Assembly: GCA_023053545.1 (NCBI GenBank)
Contig: JAKZAN010000007.1
Location: 124,001 to 188,000 of the forward strand
DNA from: Lepidurus packardi
Lineage: Eukaryota; Arthropoda; Branchiopoda; Notostraca; Triopsidae
DNA: 64,000 nt
Direction of reading: 5' to 3'
Within the stretch, counting starts at the first letter, position 1, and each line of letters begins with the position of its first letter. Under the pieces are notes generated by a model. It saw only the letters and a program-made list of their open reading frames with translations. It had not been told where the DNA came from and did not search any database. Shown here piece after piece: positions 46,701-56,945 of this stretch. The position numbers and the translations under genes were made by a program.

Positions 46701-49147
46701 ATACTGATCATTTGACGACAGAGCTTAACTTGATTACAAATTCTGCCGACAGGGTCCTGGGACTTCGATGGGACCTCAAGTCTGATTCTTTTTTCTTCGA
46801 CCCCTCCTCTCTATTGGCCTATGTGAATAAGGTTTCCTTTCCTTATTCCAAGCGCGTTGCCTTGAAGTTAATATCGAAACTTTATGATCCGTTGGGGTTA
46901 ATCAGCCCGGTAGTTTTCTCTGCCAAGTCCTTTATGCAAACTCTATGGCTTCAAGGCCTTCATTGGGATGACCCGCTCCCTCTCCCTCTTGCCGAGCGAT
47001 TCAAGTCCTGGTTAATGGATTTGATTAATTTAAAAGCTCATTCAATTCCTCGTTATGTCAATCATAATGGTGGTAGCCTGCAAATTCACGTTTTTAGCGA
47101 CGCCAGCGATAAAGGCTACGCTGCAGTAGCATATTTACGACAAGAGACCAAGGAGGGAATTCAGATATCGTTCCTTATGAGCAAAACCCGTGTTTCCCCG
47201 CTTAAACGAGTTACTATACCTCGGCTTGAGCTTCTGGGAGCCTTGCTGTCTGCCAGGCTCTGCCAGTATTTGAAGCAAACCCTTGTCCCCTCCTTAACCT
47301 CTACTCCGTCGTTTGTCTTCTGGGTCGATTCGCAAATAGCATTGGAATGGATTAAAGCCCCCGCTTACCGATGGAAAAGTTTTGTTGCAAACCGTGTCCA
47401 AGAGATTCAAGAAAAAAGCTTGCCCGGTGTTTGGAGGCACTGCCCCGGTGAACAAAATCCGGCTGGTTTGGGCTCTCGAGGAGAGTCAGCCTCTTCCCTT
47501 ATGCAAACCAGCCTTTGGTGGCAGGGGCCTTCATGGCTATCCGCGCACGATTCGACCTGGCCATTTGTTAATCCCATTGAGACCAATCTCTCTGCTATAT
47601 TGAATTGCGAAGCAAAGAAATCTGTTGTGGCGCTCACTACTGGTTCTGTTCTCCGTTCGGCGGCTATTATTTCCCTTGACCGCTTTAGCCAGTTAACCAG
47701 GTTGCTTCGAGTTGTCGCCTGGGTCTCTCGTTTCTGCCAGAACGCCCGTCGCCCTCTTGAGTCGCGATTATCAGGGCCGCTGACGGCAGATGAATTGAAT
47801 CAGGCCGAATTGTTATGTGTTAGAATAGCCCAAGCCGACGCCTTTCCAAGTGAATTAAGGCTACTGAAGAAAGGCTCAAAGATGCCAACTACTTCGCCTT
47901 TATTCCCCTTGCAACCTGTTCTGTCTCCCACGACTGGCCTTGTTACCGTAGCTAGCCGGTTGCGGCTTCTTCAAACCCCCGGGTTCAATCCAGCGCCTCC
48001 TATCCTGCCTTACGGTCATCCGTTTTCGAAGCTTGTTATTGGCTTCCATCATACCCGTAATTTGCACGTTGGGCCTCGTGACACCCTTGCATCAGTACGA
48101 GTTCATTATTGGATTATTCGAGGGAAGCAACTGGTCAAAACGGTTCTACATGGTTGTACGACTTGTAATCGGTACAACTCTTTACCTTATGCTGAACCTC
48201 CTGCCCCCCTACCATTGGATCGGGTGACCCCGACTACCCCGTTCGAAACTTGCGGAGTGGATTTCGCTGGTCCGGTATTCGTTTTGGGGAATTCTGGGAG
48301 CATGAAGTCCTATATTTGCTTATTTGTTTGTGCTGTAACTCGGGCTCTTCATTTGGAGCTAGTTACTGATTTAAGCACCCCCGTCTTTTTAATGGCCCTT
48401 CGTCGTTTTGTATCTCGTCGAGGCGTCCCTGCTACGATCTATTCAGATAACGCTTTAACCTTTAAGCGCGCAAATCGAGATCTGCAGAAGATGTTCCACG
48501 TAACTCAAGAGGAAGAGACGCGCAACTTCCTTACCAATTATCGAATCACGTGGAAATTTATTGTAGAGCGGGCGCCGTGGTGGGGCGGGTTTTACGAACG
48601 CCTCGTTCGAAGCGTTAAAAATTCTTTGAAGAAGGTCTTGGGCCATACCCTGTTGAAACCCGAAGAGCTCCAAACGGTACTAACAGAAATTGAAGCCTCA
48701 ATTAATTCTCGCCCACTAACCCCCTTGTATGATAATCATCGTGAGCTAGATCCGTTAACTCCCGGTTTCTTTTTGATCGGAAAACGATTTAATTCTTTGC
48801 CTGCCCTTGTTAACCAGTCTTCTATATCCAATTCAACCGTTGCTGAGCTGTCCCGGCGCGCGCGTTACTGTGAGAAGTTGATGGACCACTTTTGGACCAG
48901 ATGGGTTGCCGAGTATCTTCCCGAATTATGGGCCAGCTCTGGTAAACAAATGCCTGTCAAATCCGTTCGTTTACAAGACCTAGTTATCGTCAGAGAAGAT
49001 CATCAGCGCCGGCAAAATTGGAAGCTTGGTCGTGTAGTCAACCTGTTCCCTGGTCGTGACGGCCGTGTGCGTGCGGTTACCGTACAAACCAAGGATGGTG
49101 AAATTAACCGACCGATTAATCGTTTGTATCCCCTAGAAGTCCGCTAA
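43772..49147 (+). CDS. BEL-C gag-pol polyprotein
   Basis: The first suitable ATG is 43772, giving 1,791 residues in one frame with no defect. Order: gag with KLPKLHIRPFYGDVYDWKRF near 155; zinc knuckles CPFCLAPDHIANSC and CFNCLKAGHFVQSC near 366-410; a protease-like domain with CIFDGGSHLSYIS near 500 (DGG where DSG is usual); RT with VHYLAHHPVI, FGLTCSPALLA and catalytic LYVDDVFIGG near 925; RNase H with HVFSDASDKGYAAVAYL near 1107 and QNPAGLGSRG near 1229, where NPAD is usual; and integrase with an HHCC finger (HHTRNLHVGPRDTL ... CTTCNRYN near 1425) and a D,D,E core (CGVDFAGPVF near 1494, IYSDNALTF near 1556, GGFYERLVRSVK near 1608). Gag and pol need no recoding. Confidence 0.95.
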   Translation: MESTDVSVPFSLPLQRAIIAKDSLRNELASMSTEVCQYIDECKMDKIQGAVPVFAKLISQYEKAHGVVRKLMEATVDLKQFRTQLDEFNSDFRRFSQLEQEAQNLAVRTPQASPVQANPPVQQATAASPAVSQGAVSISFPPHHTPPPPGSSNVKLPKLHIRPFYGDVYDWKRFWDNFSSSIHNNWNLSDVEKLNYLVSFLRNEAFQAISSLAVTDANYLHAIKLLQERFGRQDIVISGHMKQLIELPTIKSSADVVVLRNFYDKCLGHVHSLQALNVPPAEYNAVVATSIIAKVPRDIALEFTTLHPEPLALDTLLTYLLAAINSRERLGLLCQEANVARKPTNPARIPTVNALGTMTQSRPGHSCPFCLAPDHIANSCPLSKVERRQKLQDRKKCFNCLKAGHFVQSCPTSFQRCHGCKGRHHTSICLRNPPGRRSDPADGEVAEPRTSQSNQEPAASATSDSVVTLSNISTAQDIALQTATVIIKGQCREELIRCIFDGGSHLSYISRNLSRRLELSPLRRERLMISNFGSVYPQEQTGCRVSFKLASRHTPGSYLTLQAVETPTICSSAPALPVGPWIYNIPQVCKPLADILGPPLTAQLDLLIGADHYWELVTGEINRLAGGLVAVNSSFGWLLHGPISQSSLSGTRSAATLVVNSVPTDQTAFDVDSDLPKFWEIEAIGISSDEPTAKEVSPLYMIEASLEYDGARYSLALPWKEQRYPLPDNAELAHSRLRSTVSRLRRDPDLLSQYDAIIQGYLSKGYIERVPAQLSALSKASVHYLAHHPVIRLDKTTTKVRIVFDGSAHAPGRPSINDCLLPGTNLTPEIVEILLRFRTFKYPVVGDVQEAFPQVGIKISDRDSLRFLWLADPTLPQSKISHYRWTSVPFGLTCSPALLATTLHYHFKKLESLYPDTVSLLRTHLYVDDVFIGGDNVDQACLRASEAKEIFAKAGMNLRKLTSPDASVQRHLSGLDDTDHLTTELNLITNSADRVLGLRWDLKSDSFFFDPSSLLAYVNKVSFPYSKRVALKLISKLYDPLGLISPVVFSAKSFMQTLWLQGLHWDDPLPLPLAERFKSWLMDLINLKAHSIPRYVNHNGGSLQIHVFSDASDKGYAAVAYLRQETKEGIQISFLMSKTRVSPLKRVTIPRLELLGALLSARLCQYLKQTLVPSLTSTPSFVFWVDSQIALEWIKAPAYRWKSFVANRVQEIQEKSLPGVWRHCPGEQNPAGLGSRGESASSLMQTSLWWQGPSWLSAHDSTWPFVNPIETNLSAILNCEAKKSVVALTTGSVLRSAAIISLDRFSQLTRLLRVVAWVSRFCQNARRPLESRLSGPLTADELNQAELLCVRIAQADAFPSELRLLKKGSKMPTTSPLFPLQPVLSPTTGLVTVASRLRLLQTPGFNPAPPILPYGHPFSKLVIGFHHTRNLHVGPRDTLASVRVHYWIIRGKQLVKTVLHGCTTCNRYNSLPYAEPPAPLPLDRVTPTTPFETCGVDFAGPVFVLGNSGSMKSYICLFVCAVTRALHLELVTDLSTPVFLMALRRFVSRRGVPATIYSDNALTFKRANRDLQKMFHVTQEEETRNFLTNYRITWKFIVERAPWWGGFYERLVRSVKNSLKKVLGHTLLKPEELQTVLTEIEASINSRPLTPLYDNHRELDPLTPGFFLIGKRFNSLPALVNQSSISNSTVAELSRRARYCEKLMDHFWTRWVAEYLPELWASSGKQMPVKSVRLQDLVIVREDHQRRQNWKLGRVVNLFPGRDGRVRAVTVQTKDGEINRPINRLYPLEVR

Positions 49148-49170
49148 AATTGTAATCAGTTCTTGATTCC

Positions 49171-49183
49171 AAAGGGGGGAGGA
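49171..49183 (+). promoter_or_regulatory. BEL-C polypurine tract
   Basis: AAAGGGGGGAGGA abuts the 3' LTR. Confidence 0.9.
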
Positions 49184-49536
49184 TGTTGGATTGTTGTTTG
49201 GGGTTTGGATTTTTGTACGATTCCTTCCCTGTTTTCCTCTTTTAGGTACTTGTACACGTGTACAAGTACGTTCCTCCTATGTTGTTTTCCCCAATGTGTG
49301 GAAGGTATAAAAGGGGGATTCGGACAAGCTCTTGTGTGTCTTATTCCACCTTCCCCAGTAACAGTACGTTACGATCGCTGTATGTGAAAACACCTTTGGC
49401 TGTACCTTTGGCTCGCTCCGAAACCATTGTGTTTGGTAGTTAAGTTGGTGTTGGGTCGCGATTGCAATACAAGCTATCGGTAAGTCCAACCATCCTTAAT
49501 TTGGTCTTACAGACAACCGCGACGCGAAATTTAATA
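49184..49536 (+). repeat. BEL-C 3' LTR (353 bp)
   Basis: Same as the 5' LTR except for the 9-for-3-base replacement at about 49391-49399. Confidence 0.93.
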
Positions 49537-49541
49537 TATTT

Positions 49542-49894
49542 AGTTAAGATCAGCGTAACATCAGAGGATCCATCCGCCTGTGTACCGGATTACGCGTCCT
49601 GTACGGATACACCAGGCAGGATGGATCCCTGAGAGTGAGGATGATGTTTCCACTTAACCAAGTCAGTTGGTTAGAGAGTGGCAGTACAAGTTAGTTAGTC
49701 GGTTAGTGGGAGCGAAAGAGGGTAGACTCTCCTAGTAGTGTGTTAGGCAGTAGTCCTCTGTTTTTCATGTAGTGTTTTCGTCCTCTTAACTTTACCACTG
49801 TAATCTTCCCGAATACAGTTCTGTAAATCCACCTTTCCCGAACATTACTCTAATTCCTGACGGATTTGATGCCCTGTCAGATTTAGAAGTGACA
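49542..49894 (+). repeat. Gypsy-b 3' LTR, remaining 353 bp
   Basis: Continues the LTR after BEL-C, ends GTGACA, and is followed by the duplication ATAT. Confidence 0.95.
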
Positions 49895-49898
49895 ATAT

Positions 49899-51119
49899 AC
49901 GTATATATTAAAATCTGGACATCTGGTGGAAAATTTTTAATAAGTGCCAGACATTTTAAGTTTGAATTTAGATGTATATAAAACGCGTCAAATTTTTTCT
50001 CTGGGATACTTGGGATGAAAACCTGCAATTTTTGCTTTTGTTCTTGCGCCCTCCGTGTGGTTGCGCCAGAGGTTCACGCGAGAGTCACGGGAAAAATGGC
50101 TTGTTTTTAACGACTTTGGTTTACGGAAATTTCACTTGGTTTATTGGTTTTTTTATGGTTTGTTTCAATGACTAGACACCGGTTCATTTGAAACTACACA
50201 ATAATCTCTCGAATTTAGTACAAGTTTCAGTAAATTAGTTTTGGCAACTAAGTATTTTTATAGAATTTTCCCTCTTGTATTTGTATTTCGCGCTTCCTTT
50301 GGTTTTCTATGGATGATTGGCTTCCCCGGTAGGCTATATCGAGACCTACTCTATGATCGCGACTGATCCCGATATGCGATATGCGTCCTTTAGCTCCGTC
50401 CTTTAGTGTTTACACTTGTTTTGACGCACGTGTTTTCCCCGCTTCCTTTTAGTTACCGTCAAATCATTGTTTTTGTTGGGTGCCTATAATTATTCTGTGA
50501 CTTCTGAACTCCGTTCTGCTGGTAAGTACTCTTATTCTTTATAATATTAATACATTTGTCTTTGGTTTCTTTTTCCATGGTTTATCCCGTGGTGCGTCCT
50601 ACCTGTCATGTTTATACTAACTTGAATGTGTTCTGGTACTATTGGGTTATACCCCCTCGATTCCTAGTTTTCCTGTCCTAGGGAGGCCGTTCGAATTTTT
50701 CAAAATTGTCTGACAGGCATGAAAATGGTCTCAAAAAATCCTTGATTTTTTTGTAAGATTTATAGTGGAAAAACTAAGAAAATCGGACAGATAGTTTTTG
50801 AGATAAAGCACTTTATATGGTCATTTTTGATGGGAAAAACGTCCGCATTTCCTATGTTAAAAGAAAACGCAGAAGTCGTCGAGGTTAGAGTTGGCTGTGC
50901 TAGCAAGCTATTCCCTGAGCAACCCCACTCCAAACAGTTTTACCACCCCCTGCTACTCTTTCCCGTCCCTGTTCGCTCTAATCCACTTAATTTGTCGCAA
51001 ATTGGTTAAAGAACAAGCGGTGTGTTCTAATGTACTTTGTACCTGTACCTGTATGTTCCGAACAACCCAGTTAAAATGCCACGCGTATGGCTGCCCACGG
51101 AATTAGGGGAAACGAAAAC
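49899..51119. other. No gene recognised
   Basis: AT-rich DNA with short ORFs only. A good splice donor (CTGCTGGTAAGT near 50517) stands alone. I cannot tie the region to any element. Confidence 0.45.
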
Positions 51120-51398
51120 TGTTAGATACTCGGAAACTCTGTTCGCAACCGTGATTAATATATTATTCCGTATTTCGGTTGCCACGAGGAACAATATGCC
51201 ACGTACACTGCGATTCAGATCCGTATCTTTGCTCTTACCAACAACAACTGTCTGTATTCTTCCAAAAAGGCCCTCCCTTTACATCAAACCGATCGATAAA
51301 GGATCAAAAGGAGAAAGTGGAGACCGGAGAGAGAGAAATAGTAAACACAACCGAAAAGAAGAAGAAAACAAAACTCTTTCGGACTTCAGTCCGGAACA
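51120..51398 (-). repeat. Presumed BEL-D 3' LTR
   Basis: On the minus strand it starts TGTTCCGGAC at 51398 after CAGGGCCGGCTA, like BEL-B (GGGGCTGGCGA|TGTTCCG) and the BEL-E LTR start. The far end, set at 51120 where CTAACA occurs, is only a guess. Confidence 0.5.
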
Positions 51399-51496
51399 TA
51401 GCCGGCCCTGTTTCTTGAGTGCAAGTTTTCCTTGACACACGAACAAAAAACACACCTGGAAGCAGCTAATGTAAACAAAAATAATGATTCTACATT

Positions 51497-53222
51497 TCAT
51501 TTCTGTAGACGCGGAGTCTCGTCCTCTTCTGTCTCTGCCGTCTGCAGTAAACAAAGTTTCACTACTGGCCGAGTGTATTCTCCAACTTTGGTTTTGACGG
51601 ACGCCGTGCGTACAACTCCATCCGGGCCAGGCCACACTTTGGTTATGACGCCGACGGGCCAGTAACCACTTGGAGCTTGGTTGTCTATTATTAAGACCAC
51701 ATCTCCGATTTGCATATTGCGTTTCGTCGCTGTCCATTTCTTCCTTTGCGCTAGGTACGGCAGATACTCTCGTAACCAACGCTGCCAAAATTGGTTAACT
51801 AGCGCTTGTGATACTCGCCAGCGACGTTTCGACGTTTCTTCTCCGGGCTCAATGACGTCTGGCGGGATGTTGGGATGAGCGTGCCCTACGAGGAAGTGGT
51901 TAGGGGTGAGGGTCTCCGGATCTCGAGGATCTACCGAGATATGAGTGAGGGGTCTACCATTGAGTAACGCTTCTATCTCGATAAGCACAGTCTGAAGGAC
52001 TTCTTCTTTGACTGTTTGGCGTCCGAGGACTCGTATGAGGGCAGTTTTTGCGGATTTCACTAGGCTCTCCCAAGCTCCTCCAAAGTGGGGTGCAGATGGT
52101 GGAGAAAAGTTCCATTTTGCTCTCTTTGCGGCCCAAAAACTTGACATCTTGTCTTTGTTTAAGGCCTCGACGCCAGCTCGGAGTTCCCTTTCTCCGGAAG
52201 TCAAATTTGTGCCATTGTCGCTATAACAAACGGCGGGGGTGTGGCGACGAGCAAGGAATCTTCTGAAGCTCATCAAAAAAGAGTCAGTATCAAGCGACGT
52301 AGCCACTTCAATGTGCACGGCTCGTGTAGTGAGACACGTGAACAGGACTCCCCAACGTTTCTCCGTACTCCTTCTAACACTGAATATCAACGGTCCGAAG
52401 TAATCGATCCCTGTGAAGGTGAACGGAGGTTGAAACGGAGTAATTCTGCTAGGTGGTAGAGGAGCCATTTCAGGTGTCACAGGTTGTGCATTTTTTAACT
52501 TGCAAATGAAGCATTGCTTGACGACCTTTTTCACAGACACCCTGCCTTTTAAAATCCAGAAACGACCGCGTACTTCGTGCAAGGTACGCTCAGTCGACGC
52601 ATGGAACGTCCTCCGGTGCGCTTCTTCTATGACCAAAGTCGTTAGGCGATGGTCGCTGGACAGAAGGATCGGGTTTCGTTCATCTCTGGTTAGGCAGCTA
52701 CGCTCTAGTCGACCGCCTACGCGCAAAACGCCGCTTTCATCGATGAATGGATTAAAACCGATAAGTCGAGAACTGCTAGTTATCGGCTTGCCATTTTCAA
52801 TGCATTTTATTTCGTCGAAGAAGCCATCCCGTTGAGCCGCGATAATACATAAGGTGAGCGCGTCGTCTAGCTCATCGACCTCAAGCGTCATTGAGGGCGG
52901 GATAAAACGTTTGCGTGTTGCTTTAACGAAGCGGGAGACAAATGCTATAACACGTTTTAGTTTTTCAATTCTAGATGTCTTCGACATGAGGGCATGGACG
53001 AAGGAGTGAGACGTGTTTATAGCGCCAACCCAGATGTTTTCGGCTATTTCGGTTTGGGCTTCCTTCGCGAACTTTGAAGGACTGAACCGAGGAATTTTGA
53101 GGTCCACGGATTTTAGGAACGACGGCCCATCGATCCATTTACTCGGCATTTTTAGGAACTTGTTGCTTACGCGGGTGCAGTCATCGGCCGGATTTTCCTT
53201 CCCGCTTACGTGATGCCATTGG
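51497..53222 (-). CDS. BEL-D end of RNase H and integrase
   Basis: Downstream of the hAT insertion, the minus strand opens with the RNase H end (SGKENPADDCTR), continues through the linker, and gives integrase: an HHCC finger (HRRTFHASTERTLHEVR ... CFICKLKN), a D,D,E core (GIDYFGPLIF, YSDNGTNL, FGGAWESLVKSAK) and a C-terminal domain (WPVGVITKVWPGPDGVVRT). It stops at 51497. No stops or shifts occur over about 575 codons. Integrase inserts cDNA into the genome. Its upstream partner frame is at 59245-60226. The first dozen or so codons of a longer open reading (to 53248) are hAT terminus, not BEL. Confidence 0.92.
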
Positions 53223-53410
53223 CAGGGGGGTCGCGAGGGGGTTTCCATTGGGGGGGTGGAGACCTTAGTTTTACCGACTGTAGTTGACGATTTTACCGAC
53301 TGTATTATAGTATTTTCTATCGACTATTAAAGATTTAAACAGTTATTATCGTAGTTATTTCCTTTAATTTTACGAGATTTATTGAATAATCCTCGTTCTG
53401 CACATTCCGA

Positions 53411-55501
53411 TTAAAAACAAACTTTCCTATTTTTCTTCGCTTTCCATCGCTCCAACAGGTCGCTTTGATCAATTTCGTCCGAAATGTCTTTTTCAGACGC
53501 CAACAGAAGGAGGTTTTCTAGTCGTTCGTCACTCATGACTGAGCGGAGTGAGGTCTTGATGATTTTGAGCTTGCTAAATCCACGTTCTCCACTAGCTGTG
53601 GTAACGGGAATTGTACGAGCGACTAGGTAGGCTTTCCATACTAGGGGCAGGACTAGTTTCATTTTTTTGGCATTCTCAAACAATTTGGGGTACAAATCTA
53701 GTGAAATTTCAGCACCAAATTTCAAATTGCAGTCCGCTTTAAATAGCTCCATTTCTACAAGTAAATCTTCGGCATTAAATAAACCACTGGGAAACAGCTT
53801 AACGAATTCCGAACAGGCCTCGAGATCAAGAACTTGAAGAAGTTTAGTTACAGGGAGAATTCTTGCTCCCAATTCTTCGAGCGAGTCACGCATTTCATCA
53901 ATAAGACACTGAAATGGAAGAAAAACCTTTAAATCCGGTATTTCAACCCATCAACCGTGAATTCGGAGAAGTTTACCTCCAAAACTCGTTTGCTCTCAGC
54001 GAGGTAAAAGTCTCGAAAACCAGCAGGTTTCGATGACGAACTGACAGAGTCCTCTTCGCCCCTAAATCTTGCTGGAGGGCGAATAAACCTGTGATGGTGG
54101 CGGAACTCGTACTCGGGATCGTACGTTTCGTCATCTCCATACAAAATCCTATTTATGTTTTGGGCATGGATTACTGCAGCCTCCACCTGTTCCTCAATAA
54201 CAGAGTCGTCCATTTGTCCAGAATAGCAATAGTTGCCGCAAACAAATCCTTCGCGCCAATTATATCCAACTTTTCTGCTTGCAGGCAAGTTGTTAATGAG
54301 CTTGTGACACTCATGACATGCCGCATAAAACCGACAGTATAAATAAAATCCATCTTGGTAACGGCTTTAAGAAGCGCGTTAGCCCTGTCCGTCGATTCCC
54401 GATCCAAGCTTCCCTCACAAGAAATAAGATGAAGCAGCTTGACAGTTTCAGGAAGGGCGCTCCATGCAGCTACAAGAGAATCTTTCCGTGCAGTCCAGCG
54501 AGTCGTGGACAACTTTTTCAGCATGAGCTTCCCTTCTACTTCCTCCAGCGCATCTCTGTACAATTGAAAACGTTTCGTTCCTGATGTGAAAAACACGTAC
54601 AATTGCTGCAATGTGCCGAACATGTTTCGCACGCTAGCTACCCGCTCGCACGCATGCTGCACAATGTTTTCCTCTCTGTGCGCTAAACAGCGGAAGTACG
54701 GAATGCACTTTTGCAGTAGGCGTGAAACGTGCGCCTGGGCACCGTTATTTTTCCCCGACATGCTATACGTAAAGTCATAAGATTGGAAGAGAATCTTCGC
54801 AACATCAAGACCCAAACGTACTAGACTAGCCACTACGCAACGAGCAATCCCTTCCCCCGTCTTAGATTTGGCTTTGACAATGGCAAGGACCCTTTCGATT
54901 GGGTCGCCATTTCCTTGCACGTATCGAACGCCAAAAATAAGCTTTTCTTCGTGACTGACGTCTGGTGTTGTGTCCGCAAAAATTCCGTAACATTCTGCTT
55001 TATGAATTTCTTGCACGATCTTGATCTTAACTTGCTCCTCGAGTACGCTAATGAACTCTTCAACCGATTCTCCACTCATATATGTTACTTTGTTAGCGCG
55101 GTCGCTCCTACTCTCTATCCATCGACGAAGATCAGGACAATGACGCGACACCAGAAAAACTATCTGCATGAAATTTCCGTTGTGTTCATTGCATGATGCT
55201 CCTCGGAAGGCAAGCTGTTGCCGCGCAAGTGTTTTGACGATATCCAACAGCATTCGAATTATCTGTTGGTTTCGGAACTTTTCTGCTTCTATCCTTATCA
55301 GCTGCGAGCTGTTTTCGCGTTTAAGTAGCAAATCTACACCGCCCGCTTTATTCGTAAACGAAATGAAACTTTGCAATGCAGCTCTGTGAGACTTGCTTGC
55401 GAAATGTTTCCTGAGCTTTCCAGGGTCATCTGAACCTTTGCTCTTCATTTTGTTCCAACTACGAACTCCCTCAATAAAGACATCAGACGCTTTCGAGCGA
55501 C
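53411..55501 (-). pseudogene. hAT transposase, catalytic and dimerization regions
   Basis: After the intron at 55502-55567, the minus strand reads the end of the TTF-type finger (SWNKMKSKG, KHFASKSHRAAL), then a DUF4371-like region (NEHNGNFMQIV, ADTTPDVSHEEKLIFGVRYV) and the RNase H-like fold with LSTTRWTARKDS. A one-base shift near 54210 moves the rest to another frame: DDSVIEEQVEAAV, then, after further disruption near 53900-53930, VTTASGERGFSKLKIIKTSLRS and RLENLLLL, the C-terminal hAT dimerization motif. The layout matches ZMYM1/ZNF862-like hAT transposases. The shift implies this copy makes no complete enzyme; an intron near 53905 (CATTTCAG) could explain the second break. Confidence 0.87.
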
Positions 55502-55567
55502 CTAATTAATATAATAGCACGGATATAAGCGTCAAAAGAATAGGGTAAATTTAATAACATAACCTAC

Positions 55568-56536
55568 CTAAAACATTGGGGAACAGTTTACATACGAAAC
55601 AATATGCTTTATCCATTTGGACACTGTACTCAAGATGGGGGAACTCCTGGAACCACGTATTGATGAAGCGGTTGGTGTGACGCACATTTGTAATAGAAGT
55701 GTTGACAGGAAAATGCATCAACTGAGGCTGGCAAGGTCCCAGATTGACCAAGTAGGACCTCTGATTATCCGACAATTCTTTGGGACGCAACCCAGGGTCG
55801 TGATCTACCGAGCAGTTTTCTAGTGAAAGCAAAGGTGCAACACTCTTGACTTTTAAAGATTCTAACGTTGTAGTCGACACTCGAAGGGTCTCTTCCACTG
55901 CAAGTTTTACTTCATTCGCTACATCTAAGATTGCACAAGCCACTGACTCTTCATCGACTAGAGATGAGCTTTTAAAAGAAGAAATTACTCTGTCGCATGC
56001 TGTCAATTTTTCTTTTAAGATCTCTAGGGATCCAAGGCAAGAAAACATGTCATACTTTTCTGTCATATTTTCACATTCGACTGAGACAAATCCAGGTACG
56101 GGAGATGATTCTTCAATGACTATGCTATCCATTTCAAAGCTTCGTGCTTCATCGTTTACATCAGGTATATCCTCAAGGTCTAGGTCTCCACACTCCTCTT
56201 TAATACCTCCCGTTTTTCGACAGAATCACAGCTCGACTTATCCACGTTATAAGGCACTTCCGTAATTTCTTGGGAATTATCACCCGCTTTACTTGCGGGG
56301 TTACCAGTTGGCGTGCACGTTTTCTTACACGGCGCTGCAGCGACAAATGGGTTTGCAAACTTGGCAACTCTTTCCCACTTCGGTGCACCTACGTGTGCTG
56401 GATGCATTTTCATGTAGTGTAGATTAATATAGTCCTTACTGATTTCCGCATTACAAATTAAGCATCGTACAAGGTACCTATTGGAACGTTCCTTTTTGTC
56501 CATCTTAAGGCGCTTTGGTTCAGGCAGTGAAGACAT
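55568..56536 (-). pseudogene. hAT transposase, N-terminal zinc-finger exons
   Basis: Minus strand from ATG 56536: a C2H2-like finger (CLICNAEISKDYINLH ... KMH), a basic region, then a frameshift near 56215, then an acidic linker and the first part of a TTF-type zinc finger (FQEFPHLEYSVQMDKAYCFVCKLFP). The exon ends TTTTAG|GTAGGT at 55568/55567, and the acceptor TTAG at 55502 joins cleanly to the next exon. These domains bind the element's ends. No splice sites clearly explain the shift near 56215, so it may be a mutation. Confidence 0.78.
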
Positions 56537-56610
56537 CGTACGTAAAAACACGTGTGTACGCAAGAACTGCTAGAACCGCAGTGCCCCCAAAGCAGAACAA
56601 AGCGCACCGT

Positions 56611-56687
56611 CCTAATGGCCCGCAACTATTATGGCTAAGCAGGCTATTCGCAGCACTGTTTTCAGGCGCAAGTGGCGGGCCATTAGG
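56611..56687. repeat. 13-bp inverted repeat upstream of the hAT transposase
   Basis: CCTAATGGCCCGC (56611-56623) and its exact complement (56675-56687) surround a 51-bp loop, between the transposase start and LINE-c. Confidence 0.8.
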
Positions 56688-56945
56688 GCAGTACGGTTTG
56701 TTGGGGTCGGTTTTTTTTTTTTTTTTTTTTTTACTTTTCCTTTTTACCGGCGTAGGCTCTCGCCTATTGCCGTTCACTATATTTCAAGCATACGATTTTT
56801 ACATGCATTGTCAATAATCCCAGCACAAGGGTCACCTATCGGGTAGTCATCAAGATACTACCCTGTCAGGGGGGGGGGGGGTGTACAGGAAAAGGGAACA
56901 GGGGGTAAGGAGGGAAGGGAAACAAAACATCGCTCTTTGATTGTG

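Larger units (their letters stand above)
43356..49536 (+). mobile_element. BEL-C: very young BEL/Pao element in the Gypsy-b 3' LTR
   Basis: LTRs of 347 bp (43356-43702) and 353 bp (49184-49536) appear identical apart from one local replacement (GGA versus CCTTTGGCT) that makes the 6-bp difference. TATTT lies on both sides (43351-43355, 49537-49541), a 5-bp duplication, and the interrupted LTR reads through correctly. A single open frame encodes the whole gag-pol. The LTRs start with TG but end with TA (TTTAATA) instead of CA, judged from the junctions. Confidence 0.95.
35240..49894 (+). mobile_element. Gypsy-b: young Ty3/Gypsy element with env-like ORF; 3' LTR split by BEL-C
   Basis: The 409-bp LTRs begin TGTCAC and end GTGACA. 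The 5' copy is 35240-35648; the 3' copy is 43300-43355 plus 49542-49894, interrupted by BEL-C. The two copies differ at one position (near the end, C versus A). ATAT flanks the element at 35236-35239 and 49895-49898. Without BEL-C it is about 8.5 kb: gag, protease, RT/RNase H/integrase, and a third ORF with a transmembrane segment. All ORFs are open, so this was a recent and possibly competent element before BEL-C landed in its LTR. Confidence 0.95.

Noticed and set aside
51037..51435. 132-codon ORF
   Set aside because: It overlaps the presumed BEL-D 3' LTR and shows no domain; low-complexity Lys/Glu at its end comes from an A/G-rich tract.
56515..56846. ORFs with a poly-Lys or poly-Phe run
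   Set aside because: The run is the LINE-c poly(A)/poly(T) tail, so these are not genes.
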